In this document: one piece after another, positions 57,705 to 64,000 of the stretch
How the letters are laid out: each line of letters opens with the position of its first letter
Position numbering within the stretch: position 1 is the first letter of the stretch
NCBI RefSeq assembly: GCF_002210435.1
Contig: NZ_MZMV01000013.1
Coordinates: 1-64,000, forward strand
Direction of reading: 5' to 3'
DNA from: Micromonospora wenchangensis
GTDB taxonomy: Bacteria; Actinomycetota; Actinomycetes; Mycobacteriales; Micromonosporaceae
DNA: 64,000 nucleotides
Made by a program: the position numbers and the translations under genes
Notes under the pieces: model-generated
Database searches by the model: none
The model's input: only the letters and a program-made list of their open reading frames with translations
Told to the model about the DNA's origin: nothing

Positions 57705-59831
57705 TTGTCAACCTTCGGCCCACCCGACTCCGGCCGTCCCGACAAGGAACACCGGCCCACGGCCTCCGAGTCCGAGCCACCCACCGAGCCCCTCGGCTCC
57801 GAGCCGCCCACCGCGCCGATCTCCCCGGAACCAGCAACGGAACCCATCGGCCGGTCCGACCCCGAGCCGCCGACCGCGCCGATCCCCCCGGAACCAGCAA
57901 CGGAACCGATCGACCGGTCCGAGCCGGAGCCGCCGACCGCACCCCTCGCCCGGTCCGGGTCGGCGACCGGGGGAGTCCCGTCTGACGCGGACGCGCCGAC
58001 GGCGTCGATCCCGGCGGAGCCGGACGATGCGCCGACGGCTCCCCTCGCCCGCGACCAGGACGAGGCACCCACCGCGCCGACCACCCCGGTCCCGTCGACC
58101 GCCGACGAGACGCCGACCGCACCGATCTCGTCGCCTCCCCCGCACCCGGCCGACGAACCGCCGACCGCACCCGTCGCGGCCGACCTCTACGACCAGCCGA
58201 CCGCGCCCCTCACGGGCGACTCCAGCGAGCAGCCGACCGCGCCTGTGTCCGCCGGGCCGGTCCCGACCGGCCAGGACGACGAGCCGACCGCCGTGTCGAC
58301 CGGACCGGTCGCCGGCCCGGCGGGCGAACCCGACACCGCCCCGGTCGAGGCGGCGACCGAGCCGATCCGGGCGCAGGACCCGGAGCCGCCGACCGTGCCC
58401 GTGTCGCGGGAGGCGGACGAGCAGGCCACGGCACCCGTCCCGGCGGTGGAGGAACCCCCGACCACGCCAATCTTCGCCGCCCCGCCGGAACCGCCGACCA
58501 CGCCAATCTTCGCCGCCCCGCCGGAACCGCCGACCACGGCGATGCTGGCGACCCCACCGGAACCGCCGACCGCACCGATCTGGGCCGGTACGGACGACGC
58601 ACCAACCACGGCGCTGCGCAACGAGCCGCCGACGGCTCCCGGTACCGGTGATGCGGCGACCGCCCCGATCGCCACGCCACCGGAACCGCCGACCACCCGA
58701 CTGCCGGTGTCGGGAGCCGGGCAGCCGGCGACGCCCCCGCCGGCCGGCGGCTACTCCCCGACCACGCAGATGCCCGCGTCGACCGGCGGGTACTCCCCGA
58801 CCACGCAGATGCCGGCATCGGAGACCCCGCAGCCCCCACCCACGTCGGGAGCGGGGTACCCGCCGCCGCCCACCTCGGGGGCCGGTTACCCGCCACCGCC
58901 CACCTCGGGGGCGGGCTACCCGCCGCCGGACACGTATCTGCCGCCGACGGGTCAGCCGGCGGCGTCCGCGGAGGCCGGTTACCCGCCGCCGGGGCCGTTC
59001 CCGCCCGCCGGGCCGACGGCAGCGCCGGCAGCGGGCGCGTTCGCCGCACCGGCGTCGCCCTCACCGACCGGCTACTCCGGCCAGGCCGCGCCACCACCGC
59101 CGTCATCCGGATTCCCCGGGGCGGCCGCACCCACCTCCGGCTACCCCGGCCAGGCCACGCCACCACCGTCCTCCGGATTCCCCGGGGCCGCCGCGCCCAC
59201 CTCCGGCTACCCCGGCCAGTCGGTACCACCTCCGTCCTCCGGATTCCCCGGGGCGGCCGCTCCGACGTCCGGTTATCCCGGTCAGGCCGCGCCCGGGTTT
59301 CCGGGACAGCAGCCGCCGGGCTTCCCGGGGCAGCCCGTGCCGGGGTATCCGCCCCCGCCACCGGCGAAGGGGCGGGGCGGCCGGATCGCGCTGATCCTCG
59401 GGCTGGTGGTGGTCCTGCTGCTCTGCTCGTGCCTCGGGGTGGGCGGCTGGTTCTTCCTGGCCTCGGATGACGGTGACGGTCCGGCGACCCCGACGGGCAG
59501 CTCCGCCACCCCCACCGAGAACGGGCCGACGGAGAGCACCCCGACGGACGTGCCGACCCTCGAACCGACGACGGCCGAGCCGACCCCCACGCCGACCAGG
59601 GCGGAGCAGATCGTCAAGGGCGACTGCGTGGTCAACGACGGTACGGCCAGCGACGCCGAGCTGCGCAAGGTGCCGTGCGGCCCGAACACCTACGAGGTGC
59701 TGCTGCGCATCCCGGCGTCCACGAACGGGGAGCGGTGCCGGTCGTTGGCACCGGAGTCGAACGCCAACTACGTGCACGACAACTCGGTCGACCTCTTCGA
59801 CTACGTGCTCTGCCTGCGCAAACGAAGCTGA
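57705..59831 (+). CDS. Large PT-repeat LppU/SCO3897-like membrane protein
   Basis: 708-residue paralog of the preceding gene, with a vastly expanded cytoplasmic N-terminus: about 330 residues of (E/D)PPTAP-type acidic Pro/Thr repeats, then Pro/Tyr/Gly repeats (TSGAGYPPPP three times; a 22-residue SSGFPGAAAPTSGYPGQ-type unit three times). One helix (IALILGLVVVLLLCSCLGVG) follows, then a short linker and the same domain: VKGDCVVNDG, NTYEVLLRI and LFDYVLCLRKR. TTG 57705 has GGGGAGAGAG just upstream. The repeats are likely disordered, perhaps a scaffold. A 16-bp terminator follows. Confidence 0.75.
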   Translation: MSTFGPPDSGRPDKEHRPTASESEPPTEPLGSEPPTAPISPEPATEPIGRSDPEPPTAPIPPEPATEPIDRSEPEPPTAPLARSGSATGGVPSDADAPTASIPAEPDDAPTAPLARDQDEAPTAPTTPVPSTADETPTAPISSPPPHPADEPPTAPVAADLYDQPTAPLTGDSSEQPTAPVSAGPVPTGQDDEPTAVSTGPVAGPAGEPDTAPVEAATEPIRAQDPEPPTVPVSREADEQATAPVPAVEEPPTTPIFAAPPEPPTTPIFAAPPEPPTTAMLATPPEPPTAPIWAGTDDAPTTALRNEPPTAPGTGDAATAPIATPPEPPTTRLPVSGAGQPATPPPAGGYSPTTQMPASTGGYSPTTQMPASETPQPPPTSGAGYPPPPTSGAGYPPPPTSGAGYPPPDTYLPPTGQPAASAEAGYPPPGPFPPAGPTAAPAAGAFAAPASPSPTGYSGQAAPPPPSSGFPGAAAPTSGYPGQATPPPSSGFPGAAAPTSGYPGQSVPPPSSGFPGAAAPTSGYPGQAAPGFPGQQPPGFPGQPVPGYPPPPPAKGRGGRIALILGLVVVLLLCSCLGVGGWFFLASDDGDGPATPTGSSATPTENGPTESTPTDVPTLEPTTAEPTPTPTRAEQIVKGDCVVNDGTASDAELRKVPCGPNTYEVLLRIPASTNGERCRSLAPESNANYVHDNSVDLFDYVLCLRKRS
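58458..58529 (+). repeat. Exact 36-nt tandem repeat in the PT region
   Basis: Two identical 36-nt units (58458-58493 and 58494-58529) encode a 12-residue EPPTTPIFAAPP-type unit. Exact identity suggests recent duplication. Confidence 0.85.
58842..58931 (+). repeat. Three 30-nt tandem repeats
   Basis: Units at 58842-58871, 58872-58901 and 58902-58931 each encode a TSGAGYPPPP-type decapeptide with small nucleotide changes. Confidence 0.85.
59105..59290 (+). repeat. Three 66-nt tandem repeats
   Basis: A 66-nt period (equivalent bases at 59111, 59177 and 59243) encodes a 22-residue unit containing SSGFPGAAAPTSGYPGQ. Confidence 0.85.
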
Positions 59832-59840
59832 ACAGGAAAG

Positions 59841-59878
59841 TATGGGGCTGTCTAGCGTGGATGCTAGACAGCCCCATA
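59841..59878 (+). terminator. Terminator hairpin, 16-bp stem
   Basis: A perfect 16-bp inverted repeat (59841-59856 with 59863-59878) with a GTGGAT loop starts 9 nt after the large repeat-protein stop. It is less GC-rich than the other hairpins. Confidence 0.88.
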
Positions 59879-59927
59879 TTCCGGTCGAGGGTGGGTCGGC
59901 GACACGCCGGTAGCCCCGTCTACGCAT

Positions 59928-59947
59928 CTCTAGTCCGCAGGCTAGAG
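59928..59947. promoter_or_regulatory. Small palindrome in the AAA ATPase promoter
   Basis: CTCTAG (59928-59933) and CTAGAG (59942-59947) flank 8 nt, just upstream of the TACTGT -10 (59955-59960) of the ATPase gene. Possible operator; the arms are short. Confidence 0.3.
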
Positions 59948-59967
59948 CGCCCGATACTGTGCGATGC

Positions 59968-61212
59968 GTGGATCCGGTCCGCAACCCGTACGCCCCGGGC
60001 GCCGGTCAGCGCCCGCCCGAACTCGCCGGGCGGGGGCGGGAGCTGGACGTCTTCGACGTGGTGCTGGAACGGATCGCCCGGGGACGCCCCGAACGCAGCC
60101 TGATGCTCACCGGCCTGCGCGGCGTCGGCAAGACGGTCCTGCTCAACACGCTGCGTTCGCAGGCGATCAACCAGCTCTGGGGCACCGGCAAGATCGAGGC
60201 CCGGCCGGACCAGTCGCTGCGTCGGCCGATCGCCGCCGCCCTGCACATGGCGGTCCGGGAACTGGCCCCCCGGCACCGCGCACCGGACCGGATCGACGCC
60301 TTCCTCGGCGTACTCAAGGCGTTCGCGCAGCGCAGCGCACCGACCACCGGGCGGGCCGGTGCGGCCCCCCGGTTACGCGACCGGTGGCAGCCCGGCATCG
60401 ACGTGCCGGCCAGCAGCGGCCGGGCCGACTCCGGCGACATCGAGATCGACCTGGTGGAGCTGCTCACCGACGCGGCGGCGGTCGCCGGGGACGTGGGCAC
60501 CGGCATCGCCGTCTTCATCGACGAGATGCAGGATCTCGGGGCGGAGGACATCTCGGCGCTCTGCGCGGCCTGCCACGAGCTGTCCCAGCTCGGCGCGCCG
60601 CTGATCGTGGTGGGCGCGGGTCTGCCGCACCTGCCGGCGGTGCTCAGCGCCGCCAAGTCGTACTCGGAGCGGCTGTTCCGCTACCTGCGGATCGACCGGC
60701 TGGACCGGATCGCCGCCGACCAGGCGCTGTGCGCGCCGGCCGAGCGGGAGCAGGTGGAGTACGAGCAGAAGGCCCTCGACCTGCTCTACGAGTCGTCAGG
60801 CGGCTACCCGTACTTCGTGCAGGCGTACGGGAAGGCGACCTGGGACCACGCTCCCCGGTCACCGATCACCGACGCGGACGTGCGGGTCGCCGCGCCGGAG
60901 GCGGAGGCGGAGCTGGCTGTCGGTTTCTTCGGTTCCCGGTTCGAGCGGGCCACCCCCGCCGAACGTGAGTACATGCGGGCGATGGCGACGCTGTCCCAGG
61001 TGGCGGGCGAGGCCGACGGCGGTGGTCGGGACGACATGGACGCCGCCGTGCCGACCGCCGAGATCGCCCGCGCGTTGGGCCGCAAGCCGGCGAGCCTCTC
61101 CCCGGCCCGGGACGCGCTGATCAAGAAGGGGCTGATCTACTCCGGGGAGCGCGGCACGGTCGCCTTCACCGTCCCGCACTTCGGCCGCTACCTGCGTACC
61201 CAGCCGTCGTGA
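59968..61212 (+). CDS. AAA family ATPase, Orc1/Cdc6-like
   Basis: 414-residue AAA ATPase. Walker A is TGLRGVGKTVLL (about 48-59), Walker B is AVFIDEMQDLG (about 185-195), a sensor-type region is GAGLPHLPA, and a C-terminal winged-helix-like part (about 320-410) has EIARALGRKPASLSPARDAL. The order resembles Orc1/Cdc6 and transposition or DNA-loading ATPases. GTG 59968 lies 7 nt after TACTGT, suggesting a leaderless mRNA. No partner nuclease is adjacent. A DNA-related role is probable, the details unknown. Confidence 0.85.
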   Translation: MDPVRNPYAPGAGQRPPELAGRGRELDVFDVVLERIARGRPERSLMLTGLRGVGKTVLLNTLRSQAINQLWGTGKIEARPDQSLRRPIAAALHMAVRELAPRHRAPDRIDAFLGVLKAFAQRSAPTTGRAGAAPRLRDRWQPGIDVPASSGRADSGDIEIDLVELLTDAAAVAGDVGTGIAVFIDEMQDLGAEDISALCAACHELSQLGAPLIVVGAGLPHLPAVLSAAKSYSERLFRYLRIDRLDRIAADQALCAPAEREQVEYEQKALDLLYESSGGYPYFVQAYGKATWDHAPRSPITDADVRVAAPEAEAELAVGFFGSRFERATPAEREYMRAMATLSQVAGEADGGGRDDMDAAVPTAEIARALGRKPASLSPARDALIKKGLIYSGERGTVAFTVPHFGRYLRTQPS

Positions 61213-61221
61213 CCGCCGGGG

Positions 61222-61767
61222 TCAGACCCGGGACCACGGCGGCGGGAAGACCACCTCGCCGCGCGGTGGTGGCGGCGCGTCGCTGACCTCCGGCGGCAGC
61301 ACGAGCGCCTGCCACGGCTCACCCAGCCCCGACCAGGGGCTGACCAGTCCCATCCGGTCGGCCCGGGTGAAGCCGAACCGTCTGTAGTACGCCGGGTCGC
61401 CGAGCACCACCACCAGCCGTTCGCCCAACTCGGTGGCGGCTTCCAACGCGGCCTGCACCACCGCCGTGCCGTGCCCGACCCGTTGCCGGTGCGGGGCCAC
61501 CGCCACCGGCCCGAGCACCAGCGCCGGGACGCGGACCCGGTCGGTCTCGACGTGCACCCGGGTGAGCAGCGCGTACCCGACCACCTCGCCGCCGTACTCG
61601 GCGACCATCGCCAGTTCCGGCAGCCACGCCGCGCTGCCGCGCAGCTCGTCGACGAGCGCGACCTCACCGGGGGTGGTGCGGTCGGGGCGGGCGAAGGCGG
61701 CGGCCAGCACCCGGCGGACCGGGCCGGCGTCGGCCGGGCCCTCGGGACGCAGCCGCAGGGTCGTCAC
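61222..61767 (-). CDS. GNAT family N-acetyltransferase
   Basis: 181-residue GNAT enzyme. TTLRLRPEGPADAGPVRRVL starts the fold. The acetyl-CoA motif A is LGPVAVAPHRQRVGHGTAVV (RxxGxG), and AYYRRFGFTRADRMGL is the C-terminal motif of the YhbS-like group. GTG 61767 is chosen because TAACGT (61775-61780 on the minus strand) lies 7 nt upstream and the earlier residues are non-homologous. It ends 9 nt from the convergent AAA ATPase gene. Substrate unknown. Confidence 0.88.
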   Translation of the reverse strand: MTTLRLRPEGPADAGPVRRVLAAAFARPDRTTPGEVALVDELRGSAAWLPELAMVAEYGGEVVGYALLTRVHVETDRVRVPALVLGPVAVAPHRQRVGHGTAVVQAALEAATELGERLVVVLGDPAYYRRFGFTRADRMGLVSPWSGLGEPWQALVLPPEVSDAPPPPRGEVVFPPPWSRV

Positions 61768-61967
61768 CCGCGCGACGTTACCGGTCGGAGCCCGTCCATC
61801 AGCGACGGTCGCTCCGTTCGGCGTGGCGCACCGCCTCCGCCTGCCGGTACGCACGACCGCCTGCCCGTGGCGGGGGTCGACGCACCGATGCGGACCGTCG
61901 ACACGCGGACCGCTGCGGATCGGCCATTGCCCGGATAGCGGGGCGTCAAACGGGGTATGACTGAGCC

Positions 61968-62513
61968 ATGAAACCCGTGCGCTCCCTCGCCCGTGTCATG
62001 TTGAGCGGCATCTTCGTGGTCAGTGGCGCCCGCAACTTTCAGCACCCCCACCGGCTCGTCCCGGCGGCCAAGCCGGTCACCGACCGGGTCACGCCGCTGA
62101 TCCAGCAGGTCGCGCCGCAGCTCCCCACCGACACCGAGACGTTGATCCGGGCCAACGCCGCCGTGCAGTTCACCGCCGGTCTGATGCTGGCCACCGGCAA
62201 GTTCACCCGGCCGGCCGCGCTGGTCCTGGCCGGTACGCTGGTGCCCACCACCGCCGCCGGTCACCCGTTCTGGAGCAACGACGATCAGGCGACCCGGAAC
62301 AACAACCAGGTGCACTTCCTGAAGAACCTCGGGCTCTTCGGTGGTCTGCTGCTCGCCGCCGCCGACACCGAGGGCAGGCCGGGTCTGCGCTGGCGGGCCG
62401 GTCACCGCATCGGCCACTCCCGACGTTCGGTGGGTCGCGCGGTGCGTACGGCCCGGCGGGAGGCCCGGATCGCCGTGCGGTCGGCCGCCGCCGCCCGTCG
62501 ACTTCCCGGCTGA
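61968..62513 (+). CDS. DoxX family membrane protein
   Basis: 181-residue DoxX-family protein with four hydrophobic segments. The N-terminal VMLSGIFVVSGARNFQHPHR is the family signature, and HPFWSNDDQATRNNNQVHFL with KNLGLFGGLLLA is typical of the C-terminal helices. The tail (about 135-181) is strongly Arg-rich and cytoplasmic. DoxX relatives in mycobacteria take part in oxidative-stress complexes; no such partner is adjacent here. ATG 61968, without a strong ribosome site. Confidence 0.9.
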   Translation: MKPVRSLARVMLSGIFVVSGARNFQHPHRLVPAAKPVTDRVTPLIQQVAPQLPTDTETLIRANAAVQFTAGLMLATGKFTRPAALVLAGTLVPTTAAGHPFWSNDDQATRNNNQVHFLKNLGLFGGLLLAAADTEGRPGLRWRAGHRIGHSRRSVGRAVRTARREARIAVRSAAAARRLPG

Positions 62514-62717
62514 CCTGCATCGATTCGGCCATCACCCCCCGCAAGGCCACGAATTACCTGAACCGCCCGACACCCGTTAACGCGGTGGAAATGTCAAAAA
62601 CTGGTGTGGGATCGGACACGGTCGGATAACGCGGGAGGCAGCAACGTGAGGCGCCGTTCTAGGCTCCCTACCGGACCTGGACGGGTAGGACGACCTTGGT
62701 ACGGGGGTGGCCACGCC

Positions 62718-64000
62718 ATGCCGACAACCGTCGGTAGACGTGCGGACCGCCTCGCCCCGGTGCGTCGCGCAACGCGTGGGATCGATCGTAGGACAGTCGT
62801 ACGGACCGGCATCGTGGCCGCCGTCGCCTATGCCGCATGGCTCGCCATCGGTGCTTTCGGGCGGCCGTACAACTTCTTCGACATGAAGATCTACCACGGC
62901 GCGGTGGTGTGGTGGGCGAGCGGGCACGAGTTGTACGAGTTCATCGCGCCCACCACCACGCTGGGTTTCACCTACCCGCCCTTCGCCGCGCTGGCCATGC
63001 TGCCGATGGCGGGGCTGCCGATCGAGGTGGCCGGGTGGGTCAACGCGGCCGGCAGCATCGCCGCCCTGGCGGTGGTCCTCGCCGCGCTGCTGCGTCCGAT
63101 CGTCGACCGGCTCGGTTGGCCGCTCTGGTTCACCGTGGCCATCGCCACGCCGATGGCCACGGCCATCGAACCGGTCCGGGAGACCCTGGGGTACGGCCAG
63201 GTCAACCTGCTCCTGTTCGCGTTGATCATGGCGGACCTGGTGGGCCTGCGCTGGCGTTCCCGGCGGGGCACCCACGGGCGCGACACCGACGGCCCGTTCC
63301 TGCGGCTGTTCTACAGCGGTTCCTGGGCCGGGGTCGGCATCGGCCTGGCCACCGCCGTCAAGCTCACCCCGGCGCTGTTCATCGCCTACCTGCTGATCAC
63401 CAGGCAGTGGCGGGTCGCCGCCACCGCCGTCGGCACCACCATCGGCGTCACCCTGGGCAGCTTCGCGCTGGTCGGCACCGAGTCGCGGGCCTACTTCGGC
63501 GGGGTGCTGTGGCAGACCGAACGGGTCGGGGCCGCCGACATGACGCCCAACCAGTCGCTGGCCGGCCTGTTGGCCCGGCTCTACGACTCGATCGAGACGC
63601 CCGGCCTGCTCTGGCTGGCGTTCTCGGTGCTGATCCTGGCCGTCGGGCTGTCCCGGGCCGCCAACGCCCGCGCCGACGGCGACGAGTTGACCGCGTTCAC
63701 CCTGGTCGGGCTGACCGCCAACGTGATCAGCCCGATCTCCTGGTCGCACCACCTGGTCTGGGTCATCCCGGCGATCGTCGTGCTCGCCGACGCCGCCGTC
63801 CGCCGCCGCGAGGCGAGCCGGGGGTTGTCGCTGCGCACCGGCCAGCAGGCGTTCGGTGGGCCGCCCGGGGTGAGCGGGCTGCGCCCGCCGATCTGGTACC
63901 CGACGCTGACCGGGCTGCGGCACGGCGTGGCGGCGCTCGGGTTGTACCTGCTCTTCCTGATCTCGCCGATCTGGCCGTACGAGCACAAGCTCCCCGAGGT
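62718..64000 (+). CDS. GT87 family mannosyltransferase, truncated at window edge
   Basis: At least 427 residues of a multi-pass, polyprenyl-phosphate-sugar-dependent glycosyltransferase (GT87, alpha-mannosyltransferase type). A basic N-terminus is followed by helix 1 (TGIVAAVAYAAWLAIGAFG) and the first external loop, NFFDMKIYHGAVVWWASGHE, with the conserved catalytic-type Asp. FTYPPFAALAMLP is the GT87 signature, followed by ETLGYGQVNLLLFALI and a run of helices. ATG 62718 has a G-run 8 nt upstream. The frame is open to base 64000, so the C-terminus is missing. It probably adds mannose to a wall glycolipid or glycan outside the membrane. Confidence 0.88.
   Translation, partial: MPTTVGRRADRLAPVRRATRGIDRRTVVRTGIVAAVAYAAWLAIGAFGRPYNFFDMKIYHGAVVWWASGHELYEFIAPTTTLGFTYPPFAALAMLPMAGLPIEVAGWVNAAGSIAALAVVLAALLRPIVDRLGWPLWFTVAIATPMATAIEPVRETLGYGQVNLLLFALIMADLVGLRWRSRRGTHGRDTDGPFLRLFYSGSWAGVGIGLATAVKLTPALFIAYLLITRQWRVAATAVGTTIGVTLGSFALVGTESRAYFGGVLWQTERVGAADMTPNQSLAGLLARLYDSIETPGLLWLAFSVLILAVGLSRAANARADGDELTAFTLVGLTANVISPISWSHHLVWVIPAIVVLADAAVRRREASRGLSLRTGQQAFGGPPGVSGLRPPIWYPTLTGLRHGVAALGLYLLFLISPIWPYEHKLPE

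Noticed and set aside
57705..59340. Repeat region as a polymer-type biosynthetic or sequencing artefact
   Set aside because: The reading frame stays open through all repeats and joins a conserved helix and C-terminal domain, so it is a real coding repeat.
62577..63986. A minus-strand 469-codon open frame at the right edge
   Set aside because: The plus strand encodes an unmistakable GT87 protein that runs off the window end; the antisense product is low-complexity and Gln/Arg-rich.
1..64000. Biosynthetic gene cluster, prophage, insertion sequence, tRNA or rRNA genes
   Set aside because: No PKS/NRPS, terpene, phage structural, integrase or transposase genes and no recognisable tRNA or rRNA sequence were seen on either strand.

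Overview
The window is a 64 kb stretch of very GC-rich actinobacterial chromosome, most likely from Micromonospora or another Micromonosporaceae. The reasons are the heavy G/C bias at third codon positions, frequent GTG and some TTG starts, many start codons lying 6 to 8 nt behind a TANNNT box, and family content: DUF397/DUF5753 regulators, DUF5926, DUF4192, LppU/SCO3897-type proteins, the proteasome activator Bpa, and paired small-membrane-protein plus solute symporter operons. No rRNA, tRNA, CRISPR, insertion sequence or prophage was recognised. Nearly all of the window looks like conserved chromosomal backbone; 44.4-47.1 kb (XRE/DUF397 cluster facing a small unknown operon) is the most accessory-like part.

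Layout. 0-4.3 kb: a leftward GT4 glycosyltransferase, an Fpg/Nei DNA glycosylase, and a polyprenyl-phosphate sugar transferase. 4.3-6.3 kb: a LytS/LytR-type two-component pair. 6.5-10.2 kb: two paralogous secreted beta-repeat proteins with matching promoters. 10.4-18.6 kb: two small-membrane-protein/symporter operons around an ABC exporter, an SRPBCC protein and a flavin-reductase-like protein; this part also holds a cluster of DnaA boxes (10.4 kb), a near-perfect parS site (15.74 kb) and a CRP-like site. 18.7-23.6 kb: a UDP-glucuronate decarboxylase-like SDR and three consecutive LytR-CpsA-Psr (LCP) proteins, which with the glycosyltransferases suggest envelope polysaccharide assembly. 23.7-27.9 kb: rhodanese, GDPD, a PAS histidine kinase, an anti-sigma-type ATPase and DUF5926.

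27.9-31.4 kb: arginine deiminase divergent from a NERD protein, with an ARG-box-like palindrome between them, then a PAS-like protein and a lipoprotein. 31.4-41.1 kb: pheA, AIM24, a zincin, OsmC, a membrane protein, two HAD phosphatases, bpa, an esterase, a lone branched-chain-type binding protein, and ddaH divergent from an Lrp regulator. 41.1-44.3 kb: a YbjN-like chaperone whose C-terminus resembles the proteasome-docking tail of Bpa, then DUF6457-mobA and fdhD. 44.4-49.2 kb: the small unknown operon, XRE/DUF5753 with duplicated DUF397 genes, DUF4192 and a kinase-fold protein. 49.2-51.8 kb: moaA, moaD and a metallophosphoesterase. 51.9-55.1 kb: an unusual fusion of an EndoQ-like PHP nuclease with a UvrD-type helicase. 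55.2-64 kb: prepilin peptidase, EamA transporter, two LppU/SCO3897-type proteins, an AAA ATPase, GNAT, DoxX and a GT87 mannosyltransferase cut by the window edge.

Most noteworthy: the EndoQ-UvrD fusion; the YbjN-like protein ending in GMYL beside a Bpa ending in GQYL, which suggests a second proteasome adaptor; and the DnaA-box cluster with a parS-like site, which suggests an origin-proximal chromosome-organisation region although dnaA itself is not here.
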